The notes beneath the pieces are model-generated. The model did no database searches, was not told where the DNA came from, and saw only the letters and a list, made by a program, of their open reading frames with translations. A program made the translations under genes and the position numbers. This document shows positions 33,677 to 42,554 of a stretch of DNA of 50,334 nt, one piece after another (position 1 is the stretch's first letter; the number at the start of each line of letters is the position of its first letter). This DNA is from Candidatus Obscuribacterales bacterium (lineage in GTDB: Bacteria > Cyanobacteriota > Vampirovibrionia > Obscuribacterales > Obscuribacteraceae): contig JAIETF010000098.1 of assembly GCA_019745415.1 (NCBI GenBank), positions 1 to 50,334 of the forward strand, given 5' to 3'.

Positions 33677-34921
33677 TTGTTAGGTTATTTCAGGTCACTA
33701 GAATTAGACAGGCAAGTTTTGATACTTGCTCTAGGCCGCTTTGTATCAGGCATAGGCAGTGGCCTGACTATGTTTTACGCACCAATATTTTTTGTCAACG
33801 TGGCAGGCATACCAGCAGCCAATGTTGGTTTCGGTCTAGGTATGGGTGGTCTTGCCGGCATAGTGGGTCGTATAGCCGGCGGCAGTCTATCTGACCATGC
33901 CAAATGTGGGCGCAAAGGGGCGCTCATGCTTGCCTGTCTAACTCTCAGCCTCGGCGCCTTTTGCTTTGCCGCCACCGATAGTTTTATTGTATTTTTAGTG
34001 GGCAATATCTTGAGCGGCTTAGGCATTGGTCTGTACTGGCCGGCTGCTGAGTCTATGGTTTCAGATCTCACCGGCGAACACAAAATGAATGAAGCCTTTG
34101 GCCTATCGCGCATGGCTGATTATGCCGGGCTTGGTATCGGTGTGGTGGCTGGTGGTCTTGTCATTGGTGCGCACGCCGCCTATAGATTGCTCTTTCTATT
34201 TGATGCAGTTTCGTTTCTGGCTCTTTTGGCTTTCATAATCTGGGGCACGCGCGAAACCCTTGATATGACTGCCGCCCATAGCCACCGTGCTGGACTCGTT
34301 TCTAATTGGTTGACTGCTTTAAAAGATAAGAAACTTGCACTCTATGCGGTGCTCAATTTGTTTTTCACTAATAACGTTTTGCAGATGAGTTCTACCTTGC
34401 CTCTTTACACATCGCGTCTGCCGTATATGGCAGGCACCGCATCTAGTGTGGCTGTGATCTTCTCGTTTTATATAATTCTTGTCTCGCTTTTGATTTTGCC
34501 TATTTCTAGAAAGGCGGCGCGCTCAGCTAAAACGAGAGCTCTTATGCTCGCGTGTCTAGCTTGGCTGGCCGGACAAGTTCTTACTGCCTTCCTACCGTCT
34601 TTGGGGGCTTCGCAGGCGCTGGTTATTGCTCTTTCGATTTTGTCGGTTTCAATCTTTGCTTTCGCAAATGCACTCTATGGCCCTGCTGCTTCTTCTCTTG
34701 TGGTGGAACTTGCACCGCCAACTGCGCGAGCTACATATCTTTCGGTCAACTCGCTTTGCTGGGGCTTGGCCGGCACAGTGGGGCCGGCTGTGGGGCTGGC
34801 TTTGATTGATAAAGGGGCTACACCGGCGCTGTACTATTGGCTTGGCTTGGGGCTGTTCAATGTCTTTTGTATAGCTGGGCTTTACTGGCTGGAGAAGCTT
34901 AAGAGTTCGGTAAATCAATAG
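33677..34921 (+). CDS. MFS transporter
   Basis: A 414-residue membrane protein with twelve hydrophobic segments. TM2-TM3 loop motif A is seen as GRIAGGSLSDHAKCGRKG (about 67-84), typical of drug/metabolite exporters of the major facilitator superfamily. TM4-5 carry LSGLGIGLYWPAAESMVSDL. The start is a TTG at 33677 with GGGGG about 5 bases upstream; ATG codons lie only further in. The substrate is unknown. It may form one transcript with the renalase-like gene, and it converges with recD2 with 1 base between stop codons. Confidence 0.85.
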   Translation: MLGYFRSLELDRQVLILALGRFVSGIGSGLTMFYAPIFFVNVAGIPAANVGFGLGMGGLAGIVGRIAGGSLSDHAKCGRKGALMLACLTLSLGAFCFAATDSFIVFLVGNILSGLGIGLYWPAAESMVSDLTGEHKMNEAFGLSRMADYAGLGIGVVAGGLVIGAHAAYRLLFLFDAVSFLALLAFIIWGTRETLDMTAAHSHRAGLVSNWLTALKDKKLALYAVLNLFFTNNVLQMSSTLPLYTSRLPYMAGTASSVAVIFSFYIILVSLLILPISRKAARSAKTRALMLACLAWLAGQVLTAFLPSLGASQALVIALSILSVSIFAFANALYGPAASSLVVELAPPTARATYLSVNSLCWGLAGTVGPAVGLALIDKGATPALYYWLGLGLFNVFCIAGLYWLEKLKSSVNQ

Positions 34922-34922
34922 G

Positions 34923-37148
34923 CTATTTGGTCAAAAGATCTATTGACTCTCTTGCTCTTTGCAATCTAAAGGCTAATGCGGTGGTGCGTCTCGCCGAGCG
35001 CTTGTTTTTCACTGCCATGGCAAGCGCTTTGGCTTGTCCGATTATCACCACCAATTTCTTGCCCCTAGTCACGCCGGTATAGAGCAAATTACGTTCAAGC
35101 ATCATATAGTGCTGCATTGCCAGCGGTATCACAACCGCCGGATATTCAGAGCCTTGCGATTTGTGAATCGAGGCGGCATAAGCAAGCATCACCTCATCTA
35201 GCTCGTTGCTGTCGTATTTGACCTCACGCCCATCAAATTCAATCAAAAGCTCGCCTTCTTCTATATCGATAGCGCTTATGGTGCCGATATCGCCGTTAAA
35301 GACTTCTTTGTCATAGTTATTGACTGTCTGCAGTACTTTATCGCCAACTCTGTATTGCCAGCCAAACTTGCTAATATGTGCACCATCTTTGGCGTTCAAT
35401 ATCTTTTGCAACTCAGCATTGAGCGAGCGGCTGCCCAGTCCGCCTCTGTTCATCGGTGTCAACACTTGCACATCCTTTATCGGGTCAAGTCCAAAGCGCT
35501 CGGGAATGCGCTTAGACACCACATGCAGCAGTTTCTCGCTAATGTCTTCTGGTGTCTCGCCTTTGATGAAGTAAAAATCTGAAAGTTCTTGCGACTCTGC
35601 TTGTAAGGGCATCTGCCCTTCGTTTATGCGGTGGGCATTGACAATAATTTTGCTGGTGGCGGCTTGTCTGAATATTTCTGTCAGTCTAACCACGGGCAGT
35701 GCCTTTGATTGAATAACATCAGCCAGCACAGCGCCTGGACCAACCGAAGGCAATTGGTCGACGTCGCCCACCAGAAGCAAGCTGGCATGGTCGGGTATGG
35801 CTTTGAGCAGTTGGTTCATCAAAACTACATCTATCATCGAGGCTTCATCGACAACTACAATATCTGCCTCAAGCGGGTTTTCTTTATTGCGCTTAAAGGC
35901 GAAAGCTTTTGGGTCGAATTCGAGCAGCCGGTGTATTGTTTTGGCTTCCAGCCCGGTCGATTCAGAAAGCCTTTTGGCGGCACGACCGGTGGGGGCGCAC
36001 AACAAAATGCGGGCTTTCTTGGCAGCGATAACTTGCAAGATGCTATTGACCAAAGTGGTCTTACCGACACCGGGTCCTCCGGTGATGACCAAGAGCTTGT
36101 TTTGCAATGCCAGGGCGACTGCTTTCTTTTGAGACTGCGATAGTTCGATTTTGGCCTTTTCTTCCACCCAAGGAATCGCCTTTTCAATATCGATACCTGA
36201 CCAAGCCGGAAAGCCTGTGTGTAAACGCATGAGGCTCTCGGCAACGCCCACTTCGGCTTTATATAGAGCGGTTAAATATATAAGAGGTTCGCTTTCGTCG
36301 CCGATAGGTTCAAGGGTGAGATTTTGCGCTTTGATCTCGGCATCAATGGCGGTGCTGGTTAAATCTTGCGAAATTTCAAGCAAATTGGCTGCTTCTTCAA
36401 TGAGATTAGCGCGAGAGCAGGCGCAGTGACCGTCACCCGAATATTCTTGCAAAGCATGCCGAACACCAGCTTGCGCTCGCATAAGTGAGTCTTTCGGTAT
36501 ACCTAGATTTTGGGCGATGGTGTCGGCTGTCTTGAAGCCTATTCCGTGTATATCGAGAGCAAGGCGATATGGATTTTCTGATACTTTGGTGATGGCGTCA
36601 TTGCCATAGGTGCGATAAATGCGCACCGCCCGCGATGTGCCGACTCCATATGATTGTAAAAAGACCATTATCTCTCTAATTATCTTTTGCTCGCCCCAGG
36701 CAGCTACCACCCGGTCTTTGCGCATCTTCCCTATGCCCGGTAAACTCAACAATCTTTCTGGTTCGTTTTCAATTACTTCAAAGACATTCTCTCCAAAGGC
36801 TTTGACCAGCTTTTTAGCAAAGTGTGGTCCGATGCCTTTGATCATGCCAGAACCAAGATACTTCTCGATACCATCAATAGTGCTTGGTTGCACCACGCTC
36901 AGTCTCACAGCTTTGAACTGCATGCCATAGTTTTTATCGTTGAACCAGTTGCCTATGCAGTCGATAAACTCACCAGGCGATATAGAGGCGGCGCTGCCTG
37001 TGACTGTGACCAGCTCTTTCTGCCCTCGTACTTTCACCCGCAAAACACAAAAGCCGCTTTCTTCGCTATGAAAAGTAACCCGCTCAACCGAGCCGCTAAG
37101 CTTTTCGCCTTCAATTTTCGGTTCTGGTCGCTTCATTTCTGGTGGCAT
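34923..37148 (-). CDS. recD2: RecD-like 5'-3' DNA helicase (RecD2)
   Basis: A 741-residue helicase. The N-terminal OB/RecD2-specific domain (residues 1-90) starts with EKLSGSVERVTFHSEESGFC. Helix-hairpin-helix repeats are at about 105-210 (GIGPHFAKKLVKAFG, LPGIGKMRKDRVV). The helicase motor begins near residue 345 with Walker A VITGGPGVGKTTLVNS and Walker B DIVVVDEASMID. The C-terminal UvrD-type half has TPMNRGGLGSRSLNAE, SIHKSQGSEYPAVVIP and LLYTGVTRGKKLVV. This is the RecD2 architecture found where RecBC is absent; it works in DNA repair and replication-fork processing in the cytosol. The start is the ATG at 37148, 16 bases after the fdhD stop. Confidence 0.93.
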   Translation of the reverse strand: MPPEMKRPEPKIEGEKLSGSVERVTFHSEESGFCVLRVKVRGQKELVTVTGSAASISPGEFIDCIGNWFNDKNYGMQFKAVRLSVVQPSTIDGIEKYLGSGMIKGIGPHFAKKLVKAFGENVFEVIENEPERLLSLPGIGKMRKDRVVAAWGEQKIIREIMVFLQSYGVGTSRAVRIYRTYGNDAITKVSENPYRLALDIHGIGFKTADTIAQNLGIPKDSLMRAQAGVRHALQEYSGDGHCACSRANLIEEAANLLEISQDLTSTAIDAEIKAQNLTLEPIGDESEPLIYLTALYKAEVGVAESLMRLHTGFPAWSGIDIEKAIPWVEEKAKIELSQSQKKAVALALQNKLLVITGGPGVGKTTLVNSILQVIAAKKARILLCAPTGRAAKRLSESTGLEAKTIHRLLEFDPKAFAFKRNKENPLEADIVVVDEASMIDVVLMNQLLKAIPDHASLLLVGDVDQLPSVGPGAVLADVIQSKALPVVRLTEIFRQAATSKIIVNAHRINEGQMPLQAESQELSDFYFIKGETPEDISEKLLHVVSKRIPERFGLDPIKDVQVLTPMNRGGLGSRSLNAELQKILNAKDGAHISKFGWQYRVGDKVLQTVNNYDKEVFNGDIGTISAIDIEEGELLIEFDGREVKYDSNELDEVMLAYAASIHKSQGSEYPAVVIPLAMQHYMMLERNLLYTGVTRGKKLVVIIGQAKALAMAVKNKRSARRTTALAFRLQRARESIDLLTK

Positions 37149-37164
37149 GGTATCAGTTACTCTG

Positions 37165-38157
37165 CTACTCAGTCATGTTGGCTTCAAGGGTATTATTTGT
37201 GTTAGCACTGGCACTAGAGCTGGCACTGGCGCTTGTACTTGTTTCTGCACTTGCATTTGCTGTTGCCTGCTGTGCGATACCATCGCCGCAATAGACGTTA
37301 AATCTCGATTGGCGCAGAAAGCCCACAAGAGTGATATTGCACGCTCGTGCCGTTTCATAAGCTAGGCTGCTTGGTGCCCCCACCGATGCCACCAAGGCAA
37401 TGCCGGCTTTGGCAGCCTTTTGCAAAAGCTCAAAACTGGCCCTGCCGCTCAATAGCAAAATGGTGTCTTCGAGGGGCAAGAGGTCTTGCTTTAGTCTGTC
37501 GCCGATAAGTTTGTCTAGGGCGTTATGCCTGCCTACGTCTTCTCTCACCGCCAAAAGTCGCCCTTGTAGGTCAAACAAAGCCGAGGCATGAATGCCGCCT
37601 GTTGAGCCAAAGTCGGGCTGCTGCGCTTGCAAGGTCTTGGGCAATTCGTACAAGAGTTCGGCAGAGACTTTCTTGCTTAGAGGTTGCACCAAAGATTGTG
37701 TTTTGGCTGTGTCGATTGATTTCTTGCCGCAGACACCACAGCTTGAGCTGACATAGCTGTGTCTTTCTAGGCTGAGTGCGTCTAAGTTGACTTTATCGGG
37801 ATACTTCAGACTAATTGCAATAGAGTCTTGCCCCAGACTTTCGACCTGCAAGATCTGCTCTATATTGCTAATCACCCCTTCGCTAAATAGAAAGCCCAAG
37901 GCGAGATCTTCATCGTTGCCTGGGGTGCGCATGGTGACAGCTATGGTCTTGGCTGGTTCTCGCAGATATATTTCTAGCGGCGCTTCCACCGATAGCCAGT
38001 CTTCAGATATAACTTGGCTCAGAGTTTTGCTCTGGCTTTGACTTTCGCTCTGACTCTGGCTCTGACTTTCGCCCGCATTACTAACCCGCACAGTCTGCAC
38101 CGACATTATGCTGCGGCTTTTCTCAGCTGAATTCGAGTTTGGTGTTTGTTCGGGCAT
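37165..38157 (-). CDS. fdhD: FdhD, sulfurtransferase for formate dehydrogenase
   Basis: A 330-residue protein. FdhD transfers sulfur from a cysteine desulfurase to the molybdenum cofactor of formate dehydrogenase. The active loop is SSCGVCGKKS (about residues 138-147) with the CxxC cysteines. Other family elements are TPGNDEDLALGFLFSEGV, LLAVREDVGRHNALDK and ILLLSGRASFELLQKA. The ends are unusual: residues 30-50 are Ser/Gln repeats (SQSQSQSESQSQS) and the last 30 residues are Ser/Ala/Asn/Thr-rich. A shorter start is possible at Met18. It starts 4 bases after the stop of the molybdopterin oxidoreductase, which fits a client-chaperone pair. Confidence 0.93.
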   Translation of the reverse strand: MPEQTPNSNSAEKSRSIMSVQTVRVSNAGESQSQSQSESQSQSKTLSQVISEDWLSVEAPLEIYLREPAKTIAVTMRTPGNDEDLALGFLFSEGVISNIEQILQVESLGQDSIAISLKYPDKVNLDALSLERHSYVSSSCGVCGKKSIDTAKTQSLVQPLSKKVSAELLYELPKTLQAQQPDFGSTGGIHASALFDLQGRLLAVREDVGRHNALDKLIGDRLKQDLLPLEDTILLLSGRASFELLQKAAKAGIALVASVGAPSSLAYETARACNITLVGFLRQSRFNVYCGDGIAQQATANASAETSTSASASSSASANTNNTLEANMTE

Positions 38158-38161
38158 TAGC

Positions 38162-40477
38162 TCAGGTGGTCACCGCTGTCGGTGACTTCTTAACGCTGAT
38201 AACAATCTGCTTCATCATCGGTTGGTCGCTCTGCGGGCTGAAATCACCTATTGGGCAGAGCACGTTGCATTCAGGCATATAACCTGCGGCGCTGCCTTGG
38301 GGAATGTTGTATTTGACGGCGCGAAACTCTTTGACTGTGCGCTCGCTGCCGTCTTTGGCATAACTAGTGATGTCAATCAGGTCAAATTGATTGATGCCCA
38401 GAGCCTGCATGTCTTTCTCATTCATAAAGAGCAGAGTGCGCAGATTTTTGACGCCGCGATAACGGTCGTTGTCTGAATAAATCGTGGTATTGAACTGGTC
38501 GTGGCTGCGCACCGTGCACATCATCAGCTTGCCTGCCGGGGGCAAGGCGTCATGCATCGCCGCCGTTGAAAAGTTGGCTTTGTTTGTCGGTGTTCTAAAG
38601 TCTAGTTCGCGTGCCGGTTGTTCTAGTCTAAAGCCGTGGGGCTGCCTCACTCTTTGGTTGAAGTCTTGGAAGCCCACCAGGGCTTCAGCCATCTTGTCTC
38701 TAATTAGATCATAGTTGCCGCAATAGTCTTCCCAGGGTGTCTTGGAATTAGGCATGACTGCACGGGCGATACCACATAGAATGGCAATCTCAGATTTTAA
38801 GTGGGGCGAAGCCGGGGCTCTCTTGCCGCGCGAGAGGTGCACCATGCTCATCGAGTCTTCTACGGTGACGCTCTGTTCGCCTGCCTTTTGCATGTCGATT
38901 TCGGTGCGACCCAGGCAGGGCAAGATGAGGGCTTCTTGGCCGTGCACAATATGACTGCGGTTGAGCTTGGTGCTCACCTGCACGGTCAGACCGCAGCGGC
39001 GCAGGGCTTCGAAAGTGCGTTCGGTGTCGGGTGTGGCAATGGCAAAGTTGCCGCCTAGGCAAAGAAAGACATTGACTTTGCCGTCGTACATGCCGTTAAT
39101 GGTGCGCACCGTATCGAGACCATGCTGCCTGGGTGATGTGATACCGCAGGCGGCATCAAGTCTAGCCAACCACTCTTCGCTTGGTTTGTGGTCGACGCCG
39201 CAGGTGCGATTACCTTGCACATTACTGTGACCACGAATGGGAGTGGGACCAGCGCCCAATCTGCCGATATTGCCCCTGAGCAATAATACGTTCATGATCT
39301 CACGGATGGTATCAACACCATATTCATGCTGGGTGATGCCCAGGCACCAGCTCATGATGCAGCGCTCAGCCTGGCGATAGATTTCTGCCGCCTGCACAAT
39401 TTCGGCTTTGCTTATGCCCGATTGCTTTTCCAGTTCTTCCCAGCTCACCGAGAGGCAGGCTTCTTTGTATTCTGCAAAGCCGGCACAATGTTTTTCGATG
39501 AAAGCTTTGTCTATATAAGTTCTGTCTGGGGCGCTGCTATCGCTCTCAGCCTTTTCAATAAGATATTTAGCCATGCCGCGCATTATTGCCATGTCGCCGC
39601 CCACTCGCGGTTGCAAGTTGAGGGTGCTTGTGGGTGTCACCTTGTAGGTGAGCATGTCCATGATTTCATGCGGTGTAATGGCGCTCTTTGCCGCCACTTC
39701 GATGAGGGGGTTGATATGAACTATTTTCATATTGCGCGCCTTCACGCCTTCGGTCAAAGCGGTGAGCATGCGCGGTGCATTGGTGGCGGCGTTTACGCCG
39801 ATGACAAAGATGGCATCTGAATTGTGCCAGTCGTTCAGGTCGCAGGTGCCTTTACCTGAGCCGATAGAAGCTTTGAGGGCGCGTCCGCTTGCCTCGTGAC
39901 ACATGTTTGAGCAGTCGGGCAAATTGTTGGTGCCCAGCTCGCGGGCAAAGAGTTGGTAGAGAAAAGTGGCTTCGTTTGAGAGTCTGCCCGATGTATAAAA
40001 GCTGGCGGCATTGGGCGAGGGCAAGGCTTTGATATGCTTGGCGATGAGGGCGAAGGCGTCATCCCAGCTTATCGGTTCGTATTTGTCAGTCTGGCTGTTA
40101 TAGACCATGGGCTCGGTCAGCCTGCCCTCGTCTTCCAGCTCAAAGTCGCTCCAGTCGAGCAACTCTGTCACAGTGTGCTCGGCAAAAAACTGGCGGTCGG
40201 TGCGCTTCTTGGTCATCTCCCAGGTGACATGCTTGATGCCGTTTTCGCAGATGTCCATCTTGAGACCGTGCTGGTCATCGGGCCAGGCGCAGCCCGGGCA
40301 GTCATAGCTTTCTTTCTCGTGGTTCATCTGAAAGACAGCCTGCACCCCTTCCACAATTTCGTTCTGCTCAAGCAAAATGCGCCCGACGCTCATGGCTGCG
40401 CCCCAGGCTGCCGCCGGGTGGTCATAATCTTTCTGCGAGAAATTCTTGGCTTGCTTGCGGTCTTTCTTTTTCGGCAT
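38162..40477 (-). CDS. FdhF/YdeP-family molybdopterin oxidoreductase (probable formate dehydrogenase)
   Basis: A 771-residue cytosolic protein. The N-terminal cluster region has Cys60, Cys63 and Cys77 (SYDCPGCAWPDDQ, DICENGIKHV), as in the YdeP-type alpha subunit family. The Mo-bisMGD domains show NLPDCSNMCHEASG, GKGTCDLNDWHNSDAIFVIG, PIRGHSNVQGNRTCGVDHK, and the C-terminal RSHDQFNTTIYSDNDRYRGV plus the substrate-domain end. The family is named formate dehydrogenase-like but YdeP itself is tied to acid resistance. Here the following fdhD and the co-promoted oxalate decarboxylase argue for formate. No electron-transfer subunit is in the window. Confidence 0.85.
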   Translation of the reverse strand: MPKKKDRKQAKNFSQKDYDHPAAAWGAAMSVGRILLEQNEIVEGVQAVFQMNHEKESYDCPGCAWPDDQHGLKMDICENGIKHVTWEMTKKRTDRQFFAEHTVTELLDWSDFELEDEGRLTEPMVYNSQTDKYEPISWDDAFALIAKHIKALPSPNAASFYTSGRLSNEATFLYQLFARELGTNNLPDCSNMCHEASGRALKASIGSGKGTCDLNDWHNSDAIFVIGVNAATNAPRMLTALTEGVKARNMKIVHINPLIEVAAKSAITPHEIMDMLTYKVTPTSTLNLQPRVGGDMAIMRGMAKYLIEKAESDSSAPDRTYIDKAFIEKHCAGFAEYKEACLSVSWEELEKQSGISKAEIVQAAEIYRQAERCIMSWCLGITQHEYGVDTIREIMNVLLLRGNIGRLGAGPTPIRGHSNVQGNRTCGVDHKPSEEWLARLDAACGITSPRQHGLDTVRTINGMYDGKVNVFLCLGGNFAIATPDTERTFEALRRCGLTVQVSTKLNRSHIVHGQEALILPCLGRTEIDMQKAGEQSVTVEDSMSMVHLSRGKRAPASPHLKSEIAILCGIARAVMPNSKTPWEDYCGNYDLIRDKMAEALVGFQDFNQRVRQPHGFRLEQPARELDFRTPTNKANFSTAAMHDALPPAGKLMMCTVRSHDQFNTTIYSDNDRYRGVKNLRTLLFMNEKDMQALGINQFDLIDITSYAKDGSERTVKEFRAVKYNIPQGSAAGYMPECNVLCPIGDFSPQSDQPMMKQIVISVKKSPTAVTT

Positions 40478-40529
40478 GACTGGCCCTGCTTAAATTGAGG
40501 AAGAGACAGCCGGCAGCACCGGCACCTAT

Positions 40530-40555
40530 TTGAATCTTAGCCCATTGACATGGTG
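40530..40555 (-). promoter_or_regulatory. Promoter-proximal element shared with the oxalate decarboxylase gene, copy 1
   Basis: The 26 bases at 40530-40555 match those at 41866-41891 at 24 of 26 positions. On the minus strand the core is ATGTCAATGGGCTAAGATTC. TAAGAT (40534-40539) can be a -10 box, giving a leader of about 50 bases to the ATG at 40477. No good -35 is seen, so an activator or an alternative sigma factor is expected. Confidence 0.6.
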
Positions 40556-40572
40556 AAAGTATTAAGTAGCTT

Positions 40573-40609
40573 GAGCCCCGCAACCAGGCTGATTGTGATT
40601 GCGGGGCTC
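40573..40609. terminator. Hairpin between the oxalate decarboxylase and the molybdopterin oxidoreductase
   Basis: GAGCCCCGCAA (40573-40583) and TTGCGGGGCTC (40599-40609) form a perfect 11-bp stem with a 15-base loop, 28 bases beyond the oxalate decarboxylase stop. The T-run is poor in both directions, so it may be a partial terminator or an mRNA-stabilising hairpin. Confidence 0.6.
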
Positions 40610-40636
40610 TATAGCTTTACTTATTTCGGTTACGAT

Positions 40637-41842
40637 TTACTTATTAGCGGGCGGCTGGGGCAAGCTAAAGAGCATCTGACCTTTTCTAATTGCCTCGATA
40701 ATCTTGGGCGAAACACTGAGGTTTGTCTCAAGCAAGCGCTCGGGTGTCTTCGCCAGCCATTCAGTCAGGGTGATCTCTTCATAATTGCCTGAGTTGAATA
40801 CCGCCAGCACTTCGCACTCTTCATCGCCGACGGTCTCTAGATAGTGACCGCAGCCCATAGGCACATAACCGACGTCGCCAGGTCCAAATTCGCGGGTGAT
40901 GCTGCGCCCTTGCGAGCCGAAAACAGTCATGCGCGCCCGACCTTTGATGTAATACTGCCATTCATCGGCATTGGGGTGCCAGTGCAAAAGGCGCATCGCA
41001 TATGGTTTCATCTTTAAGATGGCGCCGGTCATAGTGGTCGAAATAGGAAACTGCCTTTGGTCGACAACATTGAAAGAACCACCCGGTGTCGTAACCGGTG
41101 CCTTGCCACCTAAACTAAACTTGTGAGTGAGGGGCGGCGGATTTTCACTGCCCGGCACCGGGTCTAAGGGTAGAGGCGCGGGCACTGGACCCTGGCTGAT
41201 ATAGACTTCTTTCTTGGGGAAGCCGGCGAAAGTGCTGGCCGGCAAACCGAAGTTTTTGCTGAGCACCTCTGGTGGTGTCTGTGCCAACCAGTCGCTCACG
41301 CTGAAAGTGGAAAATTCAGAAAAATAGCCGCTGTCGAAAACCAAGATAAAGTGGCACTCTTCGTCGCCCAAGCCTTGAATAGAATGTCCATGACCGCGGG
41401 GGAAATACCAAACATCGCCAGGTCCAAAATCTTTGATTTCGTGATGACCTTCAGGGTCGATAACAGTGATGCGACAATGTCCTTTCACCACATAAGCCCA
41501 TTCGGCGGCATTGGCGTGCCAGTGCATTTCGCGCAGCCCACCAGGCTTGAGAAACATCGAAACCCCGGCTAGCCCTTTAGATATCGGAAAGTTTCTGGCG
41601 GTCGCCTCGTTGGATGCACCGCCGGGATGCTCTTTGAGCGGCTGTTTGCCGAGCTCATACTTAATCTCAGGCATCTGATCGCCGTCGTTTGTGGCAATCT
41701 TGCCGTCGGGTGTTTGCGCCAGCTTCGGCACGCCGTGTCTAGCCACCCAAGGTGCTTCGCTGCGCGCCGACGCCGCAAGCGGGTTCAACTGCAAGACGAA
41801 AGCCACCGCCAGGGCAATAGCACCGATGTTTCTTTTTTCCAT
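40637..41842 (-). CDS. oxdC: Bicupin oxalate decarboxylase, exported
   Basis: A 401-residue protein. Residues 5-27 are a signal peptide (IALAVAFVLQLNPLAASA). Two cupin domains each carry a manganese site: His107, His109, Glu114, His153 (HWHANAAEW, RGHGHSIQG) and His287, His289, Glu294, His333 (HWHPNADEW, GCGHYLETV). The active-site lid SEFST (175-179) has the catalytic Glu176, equivalent to Glu162 in the SENST lid of Bacillus OxdC, which separates decarboxylase from oxidase. The protein would turn oxalate into formate and CO2, here outside the cytosol. One residue longer at site 1 than the Bacillus enzyme. It is probably a transcript of its own. Confidence 0.9.
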   Translation of the reverse strand: MEKRNIGAIALAVAFVLQLNPLAASARSEAPWVARHGVPKLAQTPDGKIATNDGDQMPEIKYELGKQPLKEHPGGASNEATARNFPISKGLAGVSMFLKPGGLREMHWHANAAEWAYVVKGHCRITVIDPEGHHEIKDFGPGDVWYFPRGHGHSIQGLGDEECHFILVFDSGYFSEFSTFSVSDWLAQTPPEVLSKNFGLPASTFAGFPKKEVYISQGPVPAPLPLDPVPGSENPPPLTHKFSLGGKAPVTTPGGSFNVVDQRQFPISTTMTGAILKMKPYAMRLLHWHPNADEWQYYIKGRARMTVFGSQGRSITREFGPGDVGYVPMGCGHYLETVGDEECEVLAVFNSGNYEEITLTEWLAKTPERLLETNLSVSPKIIEAIRKGQMLFSLPQPPANK

Positions 41843-41865
41843 ATGCTCAAATCTATTGAAGGGAA

Positions 41866-41891
41866 TTGAATTTTAGCCCATTGACATTGTG
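41866..41891 (-). promoter_or_regulatory. Promoter-proximal element of the oxalate decarboxylase gene, copy 2
   Basis: Twin of the element at 40530-40555. On the minus strand the core is ATGTCAATGGGCTAAAATTC. TAAAAT (41870-41875) as a -10 box would give a 20-base leader to the ATG at 41842. Confidence 0.6.
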
Positions 41892-42030
41892 CGCAGGTGA
41901 GATGGTCGCTTTGTAAGCTACCACCCGGCAGTGCAATTTTTGACAGAGTGCAGGTCAGTCATGAGGATGATGTGCCTAACTCTAAATTCAGTTATTCTAA
42001 GAATAGCGCTCTTTCAAGGAGGACTTGCAT

Positions 42031-42447
42031 ATGGTCCGCTGCATTATCAGGCTTTTACTCACCGCCAGCGCCTTCTACTTCCTCTTCCCGATGCTTCCCG
42101 GTGTACAGTTTCATGGCAACTTCATGCACGCCCTTGCCGCCGGCATGTTGTTTGCATTCTTCGGTTGGTTGGTGGAATTTCTAGCCATAGCCATCAGTGC
42201 CATGCTGACAATCGGCACCTGGGGTATGGCGCTCTTGATACTTCTGCCGGCTTGGCTTTTCGGATTTTGGCTTTTGCCGGCCGTAACTCTCAAGGTGCTT
42301 GCCGGAGTCATGCCCGCCACGCTATCTATCACAGGCTGGCTGCCGGCTATCGGCGGCGGCTTGATAATGATGATTATCGGTGTTGCCACAAGCGGAGACA
42401 CCCATAAGAAGATGCGCCGCGACATCAAGATCATTCGCCAATCTTGA
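42031..42447 (+). CDS. Small integral membrane protein of unknown function
   Basis: A 138-residue protein started at ATG 42031, eight bases after a strong AAGGAGG (42016-42022); a TTG at 42025 is too close to it. Four hydrophobic segments are visible: CIIRLLLTASAFYFLFPMLP, ALAAGMLFAFFGWLVEFLAI, MALLILLPAWLFGFWLLPAV, and LPAIGGGLIMMIIGVATS. A basic C-terminus follows (KKMRRDIKIIRQS). The pattern resembles phage-holin-4/superinfection-exclusion-like membrane proteins, but no motif proves it. It reads away from the oxalate decarboxylase gene. Confidence 0.7.
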   Translation: MVRCIIRLLLTASAFYFLFPMLPGVQFHGNFMHALAAGMLFAFFGWLVEFLAIAISAMLTIGTWGMALLILLPAWLFGFWLLPAVTLKVLAGVMPATLSITGWLPAIGGGLIMMIIGVATSGDTHKKMRRDIKIIRQS

Positions 42448-42554
42448 GCAATTTAACTAAATGGCGCGCACCTTAGCAGCTTTGCGCTTGCAGATGGTAA
42501 ATTTAAGGCAGCAGAGAGGTTAATCCCGCAAGTTGCCGAGTTTCGAATGAACGC

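Noticed and set aside
40550..40792. 80-codon plus-strand frame between the molybdoenzyme and oxdC
   Set aside because: It crosses the hairpin and then runs antisense through the 3' end of oxdC; no protein family.
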